Assembly: GCA_024742455.1 (NCBI GenBank) | Contig: JANSYL010000005.1 | Coordinates: forward strand, 1-64,000 | Source of the DNA: Paracoccaceae bacterium | Lineage (GTDB): Bacteria; Pseudomonadota; Alphaproteobacteria; Rhodobacterales; Rhodobacteraceae | Length of the DNA stretch: 64,000 nt | Reading direction: 5' to 3' | In this document: piece after piece, positions 1 through 8,336 of the stretch | Layout of the letters: every line of letters begins with the position of its first letter | Numbering within the stretch: position 1 is the stretch's first letter | Notes under the pieces: model-generated | The model's database searches: none | Seen by the model: only the letters and a program-made list of their open reading frames with translations | What the model was told of the DNA's origin: nothing | Made by a program: the position numbers and the translations under genes

Positions 1-62
1 CCGGCCGCATACTCCTGCAGGATCCCGACAATCTGTTCTTCGGTGAAACGTGATTTACGCAT
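1..62 (-). CDS. IS3-family transposase OrfA, N-terminal fragment
   Basis: The ATG at 62 opens a frame beginning MRKSRFTEEQIVGILQEYAA and leaving the window at base 1. This is the helix-turn-helix start (KSRFTEEQI) typical of OrfA of IS3-group transposases, which binds the terminal repeats and is normally joined to the DDE integrase OrfB by programmed frameshifting. An AGGAG ribosome-binding site lies about 8 bases upstream. Only about 20 residues are visible, so the subgroup and the intactness of the transposase are unknown. Confidence 0.75.
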   Translation of the reverse strand, partial: MRKSRFTEEQIVGILQEYAA

Positions 63-141
63 CGTCTGTTCTCCTCGTTGCTTCGAACGTTACGAGAACA
101 AACTCTCCTTTTGAATGGCTCGGACTTTTGGGGGCAGGTCA
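1..141 (-). mobile_element. IS3-family insertion sequence, one terminal end (partial)
   Basis: Read on the bottom strand, a TGACCTGCCCCC-type terminus begins at 141. It is followed by about 60 bases of leader, an AGGAG ribosome-binding site (about 71-76) and the first codons of an IS3-type orfA. TG...CA ends and an orfA starting within 100 bases of the end are usual for the IS3 family. The element lies inside a phage terminase gene. Only this end is visible, so its length, the other terminal repeat and any target duplication cannot be read. Confidence 0.75.
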
Positions 142-1217
142 AGGGCATCGAACTTCATCCTCCGGCGGACCACGTCGAGGACCACCCAACGTTCATCGTC
201 CCAGCCAAGAGTCATACCGACGGAGTAGTCCCAATTGGGCCCGTCCTTGATGGCCGTGTCCCAGGATTGCACCCTGCGCAACCTGCGATGATCACGCGCT
301 CTGCCGGGCAGACGTGTGACCTTGGTGAAGTCGAGCATCGCGCTGCCCGCCGACGCGGGATCCTGCTGATACTGCGTGGTGAAGGCGGCCTCGCCAATAT
401 CGGCCCGGATGCTGTCGAGGACCTTGCGCGGTTCTCGGGACGGCGCCAGCACGGAGCCGCGCGCCCGTGTCCAAGCGAAGCCGCCATAGATATCGTAGCT
501 CTCTTCGGTCTCCGCAATGGCCGGGAAGTTCAAATGCTCAAACCGATCACGTTCTTGCAGGTGGGCGATCAGATCGTCCTGGTGCAGGCGCTGCTGCAGC
601 ACGATGATGCTACCAGTCGACTTGTTGTTGAGACGAGACACCAGCGTCTCATCGAAGAAGCGCCGGGCTTCCTCGCGCTTCGCCTCTGAGCCCGCATCGC
701 TGGCCTTCATGATGTCGTCGATGATGAGGAGATCTGCACCCATGCCGGTCACCGACCCACCCACGGTTACAGCGCGTCGGCCGTCGCCCTGCGCCGTGAC
801 GAACTCAGTTGCGGTTTTGCGCGACGGAGAGATTGCGGCTTGCGGGAAGGTGCTTCGGTAATAGCCGCTTTCGACCAGGCGCCGGAAGAGACGCGCCTGA
901 TCCTTGGCCAGTGCATCCGCATAGCTCGCGACCATGATCTTCAGCCTTGGATCACGCCCGAGAAGCCACGCACAGAGAACGACAGAGGCAGCGATGGATT
1001 TCAGATGCCGCGGGGGCATTGTCACCATCAGCCGACCCCCATCTTGCAAAGCGGCACGTTGTAGGGCGAAGGACAGGGCTTCGAGGTAATCATCGCCCGA
1101 GAGCGTCTGGCCGGGGACGATCACCCTGAAGGACTGCCGCAAAAAGACATGCAGGTTGTTTCGGCGGGCGGCCTGCGCCGCCATCGCCACGAGGTGCGGA
1201 TCAAGACGCGTTGTCAT
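90..1217 (-). pseudogene. Phage terminase large subunit, 3'-truncated by IS insertion
   Basis: The product resembles the ATPase-nuclease that packages phage DNA. A Walker-A-like PPRHLKS, a Walker B IIDD about 100 residues later, and SWDTA at the start of the RNase-H-like nuclease domain are visible. The frame stops early. Its last 15 or so codons are IS3 DNA (the switch follows FDALD, near base 141), so most of the nuclease domain is missing. GTG 1247, ATG 1235 and ATG 1217 are possible starts; 1217 overlaps the upstream gene least, and a GGAGG abuts 1235 too closely. The gene follows the DUF5681 gene, a common prophage order in this family. It is very probably non-functional unless the IS excises. 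Confidence 0.8.
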
Positions 1218-1641
1218 CGCAACCCGCTTCGCCATCCTCCGCGTCACCTAAAAGACTGGGATCGAGATCGTTTTGCCGGAACAGTTCCCTCAGGGCTTCC
1301 AAGTCTGCCATGTGATCAGGCTCGGTCCCATCCGACGGGGTAGCCTGCGCGCTGGACGTCGAGCCGATCGCCATGAGCTTGAGGACCTGATCGGTCGCCC
1401 GCGCATTGCCCTTGAGCGCATCGTCAATGATCCGTCGACCGAGAGCCTCGAACCGACTAAGCTCGATGACCTGCCCTCCATCCTTGACGCGTATCTTCTG
1501 GCGCATAAGGCGATCGATCGTCTCTGCCGCGGATGGCTTGCTCTTCGGGCGGCCTTTCGGGTTACCCGATTGTCCGGGCCTAAACTGGCCGGATTTTGGA
1601 GGCTTCTTGTAACCCACCTCGTAGTCATCATGATCAGACAT
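1201..1641 (-). CDS. DUF5681 domain protein, terminase-associated
   Basis: A 146-residue protein whose N-terminus (GYKKPPKSGQFRPGQSGNPK) is the basic, glycine/proline-rich signature of DUF5681. That family is regularly encoded just upstream of large terminases in alphaproteobacterial prophages and may act as a small-terminase-like factor; this role is inferred from position only. The rest is helical and charged with an acidic tail. It overlaps the methyltransferase upstream by 8 bases and the terminase downstream, so the three genes form one transcription unit. Confidence 0.75.
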   Translation of the reverse strand: MSDHDDYEVGYKKPPKSGQFRPGQSGNPKGRPKSKPSAAETIDRLMRQKIRVKDGGQVIELSRFEALGRRIIDDALKGNARATDQVLKLMAIGSTSSAQATPSDGTEPDHMADLEALRELFRQNDLDPSLLGDAEDGEAGCDDNAS

Positions 1642-3034
1642 CGGCCAATCCTCCGCCTTCAGAGGACATCACCTCTGCGGCGCGCTCGGACCATTCCACA
1701 CCGGTCATGGCCTCGACTGCTTGCTCGCCGGTAAGCGCCTGCCACCGTCGGATGGTCACATCGACATACGCTGGGTCGATCTCGATCAGGCGTGCTGCCC
1801 GGCCACATCGTTCTGCGGCCAGGAGCGTCGATCCCGATCCGCCAAACGGATCGAGGACGATCGCCCCCCGATCGGTCACATCGCGGATCGCATCCTCCAG
1901 CATGGCCACCGGTTTGACTGTCGGATGGTCGGCAAGATCGGCCTCGCGCTGCGAACCGAAGCTGTTGACGCCAGCATAGCTCCAGACGTTGGTTCTGTTG
2001 CGTCCGAACTTCCCAAGTTGGACATGGTTGATGTGGGGTGCCCCGCGGCATTTGTAGATTGCGCAGAGTTCATGTTGCGATCGATAAAGACTTCCCATGC
2101 CGCCATTGTTTTTGACCCAGACGCACAGGTTGAGCTGCTCGAGATCGTTGGCCTCGGCTGCCTCACCGAGTTCCCGCAGATGCCGCCAGTCCATGAAAGT
2201 CATCACTACCGCACCGGGTGCGCAGACCGATACCGCCTGGCTAAACGCATCCGACAGAAAGGTCGCAAACTCGCTCGCGGTCATTTCCCCTGACGCCATG
2301 GCAAACTCACGATGCGTCTTGGATCCGCGGACATGCCCAGAGATCGGCACGTTGTAGGGCGGGTCGGTCAGAAGAAGCTGCGCCATGTCCGTTCCGAGAA
2401 CCGCTTCATAGGCGTTCGGCGCAAGGGCGGAGCCGCAATAGATGCGATGCGCGCCGAGCTGCCAAAGATCACCCGGCCTTGCCACCACGGGGCCCTCCGA
2501 GGGCGCAACCAGGTGCTCCGTCTCATCGGCCGCTTCGTTGGACAGCAGGATGTCGAGTTCCGGCGTCTCGAAGCCCAAAGCGTGCATGTCAAAGGACGAC
2601 AGCTCAGTTGCTCCGATCTCAATGAGCTCTTCCAACTCGATGCGAAGAAGATCCTCGTCCCAGGCGCTGTTTTCGGCAATCTTGTTGTCGGCCAATCGAT
2701 ACGCCTTGATCTCAGCCTCGCTCAAATGCCCAACCCGGATCACTGGCACAAGCGCAAGTCCAAGCTCCCGCGCGGCCTGCAGGCGTCCGTGACCCGCCAC
2801 GACAACGTTCGAGGCATCAACCAGCACTGGGTTCATGAAGCCAAAGCTCTCGATCGAGCTCTTGAGCTGGCTGATCTGCGGGGCCGGATGCATGCGGGCG
2901 TTGCGCTGATAGGCATGTAGCGCGTCTGGTCGAACCAACTCGATTTCGTGGCGAAGGCTCGCGTCCTGCGAATGGGGGCGCACGCGTCGACGCCGACGCG
3001 GCTGGGGTTTCGGTTGCGATGTTTGATACAACAT
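1634..3034 (-). CDS. ParB-domain / DNA adenine or cytosine-N4 methyltransferase fusion
   Basis: A 466-residue protein. Residues about 30-130 form a ParB/sulfiredoxin-like domain (NPVLVD, VAGHGRLQAA, ADNKIAENSAWDE). After a linker comes an amino-methyltransferase with catalytic DPPY at 224-227 and an AdoMet-binding FGGSGS near 398-402. That order (motif IV before motif I) is the beta class of N6-adenine/N4-cytosine enzymes. Such ParB-MTase fusions are typical of temperate phages and are thought to protect or mark phage DNA. It is first in the operon with DUF5681 and terminase, and no restriction gene is beside it. The target sequence cannot be predicted. Confidence 0.88.
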   Translation of the reverse strand: MLYQTSQPKPQPRRRRRVRPHSQDASLRHEIELVRPDALHAYQRNARMHPAPQISQLKSSIESFGFMNPVLVDASNVVVAGHGRLQAARELGLALVPVIRVGHLSEAEIKAYRLADNKIAENSAWDEDLLRIELEELIEIGATELSSFDMHALGFETPELDILLSNEAADETEHLVAPSEGPVVARPGDLWQLGAHRIYCGSALAPNAYEAVLGTDMAQLLLTDPPYNVPISGHVRGSKTHREFAMASGEMTASEFATFLSDAFSQAVSVCAPGAVVMTFMDWRHLRELGEAAEANDLEQLNLCVWVKNNGGMGSLYRSQHELCAIYKCRGAPHINHVQLGKFGRNRTNVWSYAGVNSFGSQREADLADHPTVKPVAMLEDAIRDVTDRGAIVLDPFGGSGSTLLAAERCGRAARLIEIDPAYVDVTIRRWQALTGEQAVEAMTGVEWSERAAEVMSSEGGGLADV

Positions 3035-3065
3035 ATTGAGCTCCGTGAAATAGGAGCCCCCAATT

Positions 3066-3209
3066 ATGGGCAGAAAACATGATCAAGCAATAGATGTGCT
3101 AAAAATCAGTCGCTCGTGGATTCGCGCGCTAGAATGGCGTCACGAACACTCAGAATTCCACAATGAATACAGATACATAATCAAATTGGAGTGCTTTTCG
3201 GGTGTCTGA
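3066..3209 (+). CDS. Possible small protein, 47 aa
   Basis: An ATG at 3066 follows AGGAG (about 3052-3056) at normal spacing and opens a 47-codon frame diverging from the methyltransferase. The product begins MGRKHDQAIDVLKISRSWIR, basic and probably helical, with no motif I recognise. The DNA is clearly more AT-rich than its neighbours, as in phage accessory DNA. A small regulator is conceivable from the divergent position, but the frame could be chance. Confidence 0.3.
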   Translation: MGRKHDQAIDVLKISRSWIRALEWRHEHSEFHNEYRYIIKLECFSGV

Positions 3210-3602
3210 ACTTATGCCGGACTGATGCAGTCTCCGCACCCGGGTGCGCAAACCTCCTAAACTTGTGGTCCAAACCAGTGTCTTTCGCGTTTCCCTGTTA
3301 TTCCCTGTTCCGGGGCTAGGGAATTTGAATGTAAGTTATTGAATTCGGGGGATATACTTGCGCCACACTTTGCTGTTTTCGGCATCTCGGCCGAATATCC
3401 CTGTTCTTTCCCTGAAAAACAGCCCCAAACCAGAGACGAGTTCGAACACGTCTGCCGGCACCGCCACAAATAATCCAGATCAGCGACCCGGATCATCGGC
3501 TGCACCCCGTGTAGGCCCGGAACGCCTCGCCTTCCTTTCGCCCCGGCGGGCGCTTGCGCAGCGGGGCCGACATCCGTATTGCCCCCCCGTCCGACCGCCC
3601 CG
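3210..3602. repeat. Prophage-edge intergenic region with TTCCCTG repeats
   Basis: No convincing gene lies in these roughly 390 bases. The segment holds repeated TTCCCTGTT units: two in direct tandem at 3291-3299 and 3301-3309, then related copies at about 3398-3406 and 3408-3415. Base composition shifts from AT-rich phage-like DNA to the GC-rich chromosome at about 3480-3550. An open bottom-strand frame here encodes GKEQGY/PEQGIT-type repeats but has no plausible ribosome-binding site. The boundary of the prophage remnant is probably here; no duplicated attachment core can be shown. Confidence 0.4.
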
Positions 3603-4628
3603 TCAGGGCTGTTCCATCGCGTTGTCCCATTCGGTGAGGAAGGCGCGGCGGTTCAGGGGGTCGAGATAGACCATCAGCGCGGGGCCCAGGCGGATCGGTC
3701 CGAAGCCCGAGGCGGGCATGTCGCCGCCTTCGCGCAGGGGGGGCAGGGGCCAGTCCTGCGGCGCGTCGCGCAGGCCCAGCGTGATCAGCATGTCGATGAA
3801 GGCGCCGGCCGCTTCCGGGGCGTCGGCGGCGGCGGGGACAAGGGCGGTGCGCAGCATGACATTGGCGAAATCCTGCATCCGCAGGATCTGCACGCGCCCG
3901 CCGGAATCCCGCGCCAGCCGGTCGGCCGCATAGCTGCCGAGCACGTTATAGGCCAGCGCCAGCCGCCCCTCGGTCACGTCGTCGATCATCTGCCCCGAGC
4001 AGCAGTAAAGCTGCGGGTCGAGCCGGCCCATCACCTCGCTCAGGCGCCAGTAGGCGTCGGTGGAGCGCGCCTCCTGCGTGGCGAAGAGGTAGCCGAGCCC
4101 GCTTTCGCGCACGTCATAGGTGCCGACGGCGCCGCGGAACCGGTCGGGATGGTCGCGCAGGATCGCCGTCAGTTCCTGCCGCGTGGCCGGCAGGGTAAGG
4201 CCCGCGAAGCGTTCGGTCGAGATCACCACCACCGCCGGTTCGGTGGTGAAGGCAAAGATCAGGTCGCGCCAGCGCGCCCAGTCGGGCAGGGCCTCGGTCG
4301 CCGAGGACCGGTAGGCGCGCGCCAGCCCGTCATTGGCAAGCTGGAACTGCAGGTCCATCGCCGAGGACAGCGCCAGATCGAACCGCGCCCCGGCCCGGAT
4401 CGCCCGGTGCAGATCGGCCGAGGAGACCACGGTATAGTCGATCGACAGTGCCGGGCGCGCGGATTGAAAGGCCAGCAGATAGGGTTCGAACACGTCGAGA
4501 TCGGCTGTCGAGACGATCCGCAGCACCGCGTCGCCGGTGCCCGGGTAATGGCGGTGATCCTCGACCTCGAAGGCCGCCGCGATGCCTGCCCAGAGGATCA
4601 GGACAGCGGAAAGACAAGCGTGGCGCAT
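3603..4628 (-). CDS. Periplasmic substrate-binding protein linked to TctDE-type sensor
   Basis: A 341-residue exported protein with a cleavable signal (MRHACLSAVLILWAGIAAAF) and the fold pattern of iron/putrescine-type ABC binding proteins: an early VSTADLDVFEPYLLAFQ segment, then alternating strands and helices. It starts 31 bases inside the end of the histidine-kinase gene, so it is translationally coupled to the two-component system. No ABC permease or ATPase is next to it. I infer a sensory accessory that loads ligand to the kinase rather than a transport component; the ligand is unknown. A CC pair (LYCCSG) is unusual for the family. Confidence 0.75.
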   Translation of the reverse strand: MRHACLSAVLILWAGIAAAFEVEDHRHYPGTGDAVLRIVSTADLDVFEPYLLAFQSARPALSIDYTVVSSADLHRAIRAGARFDLALSSAMDLQFQLANDGLARAYRSSATEALPDWARWRDLIFAFTTEPAVVVISTERFAGLTLPATRQELTAILRDHPDRFRGAVGTYDVRESGLGYLFATQEARSTDAYWRLSEVMGRLDPQLYCCSGQMIDDVTEGRLALAYNVLGSYAADRLARDSGGRVQILRMQDFANVMLRTALVPAAADAPEAAGAFIDMLITLGLRDAPQDWPLPPLREGGDMPASGFGPIRLGPALMVYLDPLNRRAFLTEWDNAMEQP

Positions 4629-5974
4629 GTGCCCTTTCCCCCCTCGGCATGCCCCAGTTCCAGCCGCCCGCCATGGGCGCTGAGGACATCGGCGGCGATG
4701 GTCAGACCCAGGCCCGAGCCCACGATCCCCTCGGTGTTGCTGCCGCGCCGGAAGCGTTCGGTCAAGTGATCGGGCGGGTCCTCGCCGAGGCCGGGACCCT
4801 CGTCGCTGACGGCGATCCGTGCCTCGCCCTGGTCGGTGCGGACCTCGAGGGTGACGGTCGTGTCCTCGGGCGAATACTTGATCGCGTTGTCGAGCACGTT
4901 GCGCAGCGCATTGTCGAGAAGCACCGGATCGCCGGCGACCCGGGCCGGTTCGGTCCGCAGCACGAGCCGGATGTCCTTCATCGCCGCCGTCGGCTCCAGC
5001 GCGGCGGCGCTTTGCGCGGCCAGGTCGGTCAGGTCCACCGCTTCACGGGTCAGGTCGTCGGCACGCCAGGCGACGGTCGCATGATCGAGCAGCTGCCCGG
5101 CGGAGCGCGAGCTTTCGTCGACGGCGCGGATGATCCGGCGCAGGCGCTGTTTTTCCTCGGGCTCGGCCACCGAGCGCAGCGCGATCTCGGCCTGGGTGCG
5201 CACGGTGGCCAGCGGTGTGCGGACCCGGTGGGCGGCCTCGGCGATGAAATCCTCGGACCGGCGGATCGACTGGCCCAGCCGGTCCATCAGCCGGTTGAGC
5301 GCGGTCAGAAGCGGCGCCAGTTCGGCGGGCGCGTCGCGGCGCAGCGGGCGCATGTCGGACGGGCCGCGGCGCGCCACGGCCGCGGCGATCTCGTTCAGGG
5401 GGCGCAGCGATGCGCGCACCGCCACCGCCGACAGCCCGACCGCCACGAGGAAGAAGGCCACCGACAGACGCGCGGCAAGCTGCGACAGTTCGGCCGAGAT
5501 CACGCCCACGCCGCTTCGGGTCTGGGCGACGGTCACGGTGACGGTCACGGGTTGCCCGCCCGCCAGCACCCGCCGCGAGACCGAGGCAAGCCGGATTTCC
5601 TCGCCCGCGAAGGCGCCGGTGTCGAACAGGACCGCGCCCGGCGCGGGCGCGTCGTCGGGCGGCGGCGCGGGCAGGTCGGCATAGCCCGTCAGCAGCGCCT
5701 CACCCGCGCTGACGCGGTAGAAGACGCGATCCTCGCCGATGGCGCCCAGCATGGAAAAGGCCGAATAGGGCAGTTCCAGCCGCACCTCGCCCTGTTCGCT
5801 TCGGAGGGTTTCGGCGATCGTGGTGGCGGAGGCGGCGAGCACATTGTCCTGGGTGCGTTCGGCGGCCTGCCGGGCAAGGCCCGTGACCATGCCCCAGCTC
5901 AGCACCGACAACAGCGCCGCGACACCGGCCAGAAGCAGCGTCAGCCGCCGCCCGATCGAGGGCGGGCCGATCAT
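4598..5974 (-). CDS. tctE: Sensor histidine kinase, TctE-like
   Basis: A 458-residue inner-membrane kinase. A transmembrane helix (about 9-30) leads to a roughly 135-residue periplasmic domain of the two-component sensor N-terminal type, and a second helix spans about 168-188. HAMP-like and dimerisation regions follow, with the phospho-accepting H249 in FIAEAAHRVRTPL, then N box (NVLDNAIKYSP) and G boxes (DEGPGLG, GSGLGLTIA). It overlaps the response-regulator gene by ATGA. With tctCBA diverging next door, the likely role is sensing a tricarboxylate and controlling its uptake. The exact ligand is not readable. Confidence 0.85.
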   Translation of the reverse strand: MIGPPSIGRRLTLLLAGVAALLSVLSWGMVTGLARQAAERTQDNVLAASATTIAETLRSEQGEVRLELPYSAFSMLGAIGEDRVFYRVSAGEALLTGYADLPAPPPDDAPAPGAVLFDTGAFAGEEIRLASVSRRVLAGGQPVTVTVTVAQTRSGVGVISAELSQLAARLSVAFFLVAVGLSAVAVRASLRPLNEIAAAVARRGPSDMRPLRRDAPAELAPLLTALNRLMDRLGQSIRRSEDFIAEAAHRVRTPLATVRTQAEIALRSVAEPEEKQRLRRIIRAVDESSRSAGQLLDHATVAWRADDLTREAVDLTDLAAQSAAALEPTAAMKDIRLVLRTEPARVAGDPVLLDNALRNVLDNAIKYSPEDTTVTLEVRTDQGEARIAVSDEGPGLGEDPPDHLTERFRRGSNTEGIVGSGLGLTIAADVLSAHGGRLELGHAEGGKGTCATLVFPLS

Positions 5975-6639
5975 GTCGCGCCCGTCTCCATCCGGTAGCC
6001 GAGGCCGCGCACCGTTTCGATGCGCACGCCCATCCCCTCGATCCGCCGCCGCAGGCGGCCGACATAGACCTCGATGGCGTTTTCGGTGATCCCGGCATCC
6101 TGCACGAACAGCCGGTCCATGATCTGGGCCTTCGACAGGATCTGGCCGGGATGGCGGGCGAAGACCTCGAGCAGGCGGATTTCGCGGTTGCGCAGTTCGA
6201 CGGCGGTGCCGCCATGGCTGAGCGTGCCGGCCAGCGGGTCGAACAGCGCCGCGCCGAGCGCGATCTGGTTGCGCGCCGACCCGCCGCGCCGTCGCAGGAC
6301 CGCGCGGCAGCGCGCCTCGAGCTCGGAGAAGTCGAAGGGCTTGGTGATGTAATCATCCGCCCCCTGGTCGAGCGCACCGACGCGGTCCGAGACCTGGCTG
6401 CGCGCCGTCAGCACGATCACCGGTGTTTCGAGATGGGCACGGCTTTTTTCGAGAAAGGCCCGGCCATCGCCATCGGGCAGCATCACGTCGAGCAGGATAA
6501 GGTCGTAGCTTGCCACCGCGAGCCATTCCTGCGCCTCGGCGAGGCTTGCGGCATGATCGACGGCATGACCGTCGAGCGCCAGACGGTTGACGACCGCATC
6601 GGCCAGTTCGCGATTGTCTTCCACCAGCAGATAGCGCAC
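5971..6639 (-). CDS. tctD: Response regulator, OmpR/PhoB family, TctD-like
   Basis: A 222-residue regulator with a receiver domain holding the acidic pair E7/D8, phospho-acceptor D51 (LILLDVMLPDGDG), conserved threonine and KPF lysine, followed by a winged-helix domain (about 125-220, ending VRGLGYRME). It is first in a three-gene operon with the kinase and the binding protein and is divergent from tctC. The 9-bp tandem repeat in the shared intergenic region is a plausible binding site. Activation of tctCBA by the phosphorylated protein is the expected role, from the known TctDE systems. Confidence 0.87.
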   Translation of the reverse strand: MRYLLVEDNRELADAVVNRLALDGHAVDHAASLAEAQEWLAVASYDLILLDVMLPDGDGRAFLEKSRAHLETPVIVLTARSQVSDRVGALDQGADDYITKPFDFSELEARCRAVLRRRGGSARNQIALGAALFDPLAGTLSHGGTAVELRNREIRLLEVFARHPGQILSKAQIMDRLFVQDAGITENAIEVYVGRLRRRIEGMGVRIETVRGLGYRMETGAT

Positions 6640-6683
6640 TGCCTGCCTCCCCCTCCCGCCCGTGCCCGGGCCGGGCCCCTCCC

Positions 6684-6703
6684 CCGTGTCAGGACCGTGT
6701 CAG
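6684..6703. promoter_or_regulatory. Tandem direct repeat, candidate TctD operator
   Basis: CCGTGTCAG occurs at 6684-6692 and again at 6695-6703, separated by GA, giving an 11-bp period. Tandem repeats one helical turn apart are what OmpR-family dimers bind. The site lies between the divergent tctD and tctC starts, about 45 and 65 bases from them. It is the only strong repeat in the region. Assignment to TctD is inference. Confidence 0.5.
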
Positions 6704-6767
6704 CTTTGCATGATTAAAGCCGAGCATGGGCGGCGGAGGACCGCCTGTCAAATGGGAGGAATACCAC

Positions 6768-7748
6768 ATGACATTCAGCATGACCCGCCGGGTCGTGGTG
6801 GCTGCGGCTGCGGCTACGCTTGCGTTTTCCGGCATGGCCAAGGCCGATGAGCAGATGCTCGACAGCCTGCATTTCATCATCCCGGGTGGCGCGGGCGGCG
6901 GCTGGGACGGCACCGCGCGCGGCACCGGCGAGGCGCTGACCAATTCGGGGCTTGTCGGTTCGGCCAGCTACGAAAACATGTCGGGCGGCGGCGGCGGTGT
7001 CGCGATCGCCTACATGATCGAGAACGCCGAAAGCCTGGAAGACACGCTGATGGTCAATTCGACCCCCATCGTGATCCGGTCGCTGACCGGCGTGTTCCCG
7101 CAAAGCTTCCGCGACCTGACGCTGGTGGCCGGCACGATCGGCGACTACGCGGCGCTTGTGGTGCCCGCCGACAGCGCGATCGAGGATATGGACGGTCTGC
7201 TGGCCGCCTATGCCGAACAGGGTGCCGATTTCGCCGTTGGCGGCGGGTCGGTTCCGGGCGGCATGGACCACCTGGTCGCCGCGATGGTGATGCAGGCCGC
7301 GGGTGAGGACCCGACCGAGGTGAACTATATCCCCTATGACGCGGGCGGCGAGGCGATGGCAGGTCTGCTTTCGGGCGAGATCGACGCGCTGTCGACCGGC
7401 TTTTCCGAAGCCATCGCGCTGGCCGACCAGGGCGAGGTGCGCATCCTCGGCGTGACCGCGCCCGACCGTGTGCCCGCCTATGACAGTGCGCCGACCTTCA
7501 TGGAGCAGGGCATCGAGACCACCTTCGTGAACTGGCGCGGCTTCTTCGCCGCACCCGGCACGTCGGATGAACGGGTGGCCGAATACATCGCCGCTTTCGA
7601 AGCGTTGTACGAGACCGAGGCCTGGGAAGAGGTCCGGTCGCGCAATGGCTGGGTCAACATCTGGAACCCGGGCGATGATTTCCGCAGCTTCCTGGAAGCC
7701 CAGGAACAGGAAATCGGCGATCTGATGCGGACCCTGGGGTTCCTCTGA
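6768..7748 (+). CDS. tctC: Tripartite tricarboxylate transporter, periplasmic binding protein TctC
   Basis: A 326-residue protein with an export signal (VVVAAAAATLAFSGMAKA) and the TctC/Bug fold: IIPGGAGGGWDGTARG near the mature N-terminus forms the ligand pocket, with VPGGMDHL and a C-terminal WNPGDDF region. It binds a carboxylate such as citrate in the periplasm and delivers it to TctAB. The start at 6768 follows GGGAGGA; an upstream in-frame ATG at 6726 has no ribosome-binding site and would hide the signal peptide. It is first gene of tctCBA and is probably induced through the divergent two-component system. Confidence 0.9.
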   Translation: MTFSMTRRVVVAAAAATLAFSGMAKADEQMLDSLHFIIPGGAGGGWDGTARGTGEALTNSGLVGSASYENMSGGGGGVAIAYMIENAESLEDTLMVNSTPIVIRSLTGVFPQSFRDLTLVAGTIGDYAALVVPADSAIEDMDGLLAAYAEQGADFAVGGGSVPGGMDHLVAAMVMQAAGEDPTEVNYIPYDAGGEAMAGLLSGEIDALSTGFSEAIALADQGEVRILGVTAPDRVPAYDSAPTFMEQGIETTFVNWRGFFAAPGTSDERVAEYIAAFEALYETEAWEEVRSRNGWVNIWNPGDDFRSFLEAQEQEIGDLMRTLGFL

Positions 7749-7838
7749 GGGCGTTCGCCTGATCCGATAGGACCGGTGTCGCCCCGTGACGGGGCGGCAC
7801 CCGCAGATACACCGGCATTCCAAGGGGAGGGGAAGGCC

Positions 7839-8333
7839 ATGGCGCTCGACCGCTGGATCGCGCTCGTCTTCATCACGTTCTGTTGCGCTTACGGCTATCT
7901 GGCCTTCTTCACGATGGACCAGCTTTTGCCGCCGTTCATGCAGCGCAACCCCGTCTGGCCCTCGACCTTTCCCAAGGTGCTGTCCATCCTGGGGGTGATT
8001 GTGGGACTGATCGTGCTGTTGGGGCTGGAAAAGCCCGACAAGGACCCGCAGCCTTCGGCCACCGACATCAACATCAGCCGCCTGCATGAATACAAGCTGG
8101 GCCAGGCCCTGATGCTTCTGGCCCTGATGGTGGTCTATGCGCTGATGCTGCGCCCGGCGGGGTTCCTGATCGCGACCACGGTCTTTCTGGTGGCCGGGTC
8201 CGCCGTTCTGGGCGAACGAAAATGGCATGTGATGATCCCGGTCGCGATGCTGGCGACAGGCTTTGTCTGGTATCTGGTGCAACAGGTGCTGGGCATCTTC
8301 CTGCGTCCCTTGCCGTTCTTCATGGGGGTCTGA
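7839..8333 (+). CDS. tctB: Tripartite tricarboxylate transporter, small membrane subunit TctB
   Basis: A 164-residue protein with four hydrophobic segments, the size and topology of TctB, the small integral subunit that partners TctA in sodium-coupled uptake. The start at 7839 follows GGGGAGGGGAAGG. Its stop at 8331-8333 is three bases before the ATG of tctA, so the two are coupled. TctB sequences diverge quickly, and the call rests mainly on position between tctC and tctA plus topology. Confidence 0.88.
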   Translation: MALDRWIALVFITFCCAYGYLAFFTMDQLLPPFMQRNPVWPSTFPKVLSILGVIVGLIVLLGLEKPDKDPQPSATDINISRLHEYKLGQALMLLALMVVYALMLRPAGFLIATTVFLVAGSAVLGERKWHVMIPVAMLATGFVWYLVQQVLGIFLRPLPFFMGV

Positions 8334-8336
8334 GAC

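Noticed and set aside
3257-3505. 82-codon bottom-strand frame in the prophage border
   Set aside because: It is built from the TTCCCTG repeats (KEQGY, PEQGIT) and shows no start signal; treated as repeat DNA.
6714-8282. 522-codon bottom-strand frame over tctC and tctB
   Set aside because: His/Gly/Arg-rich antisense shadow of clear transporter genes.
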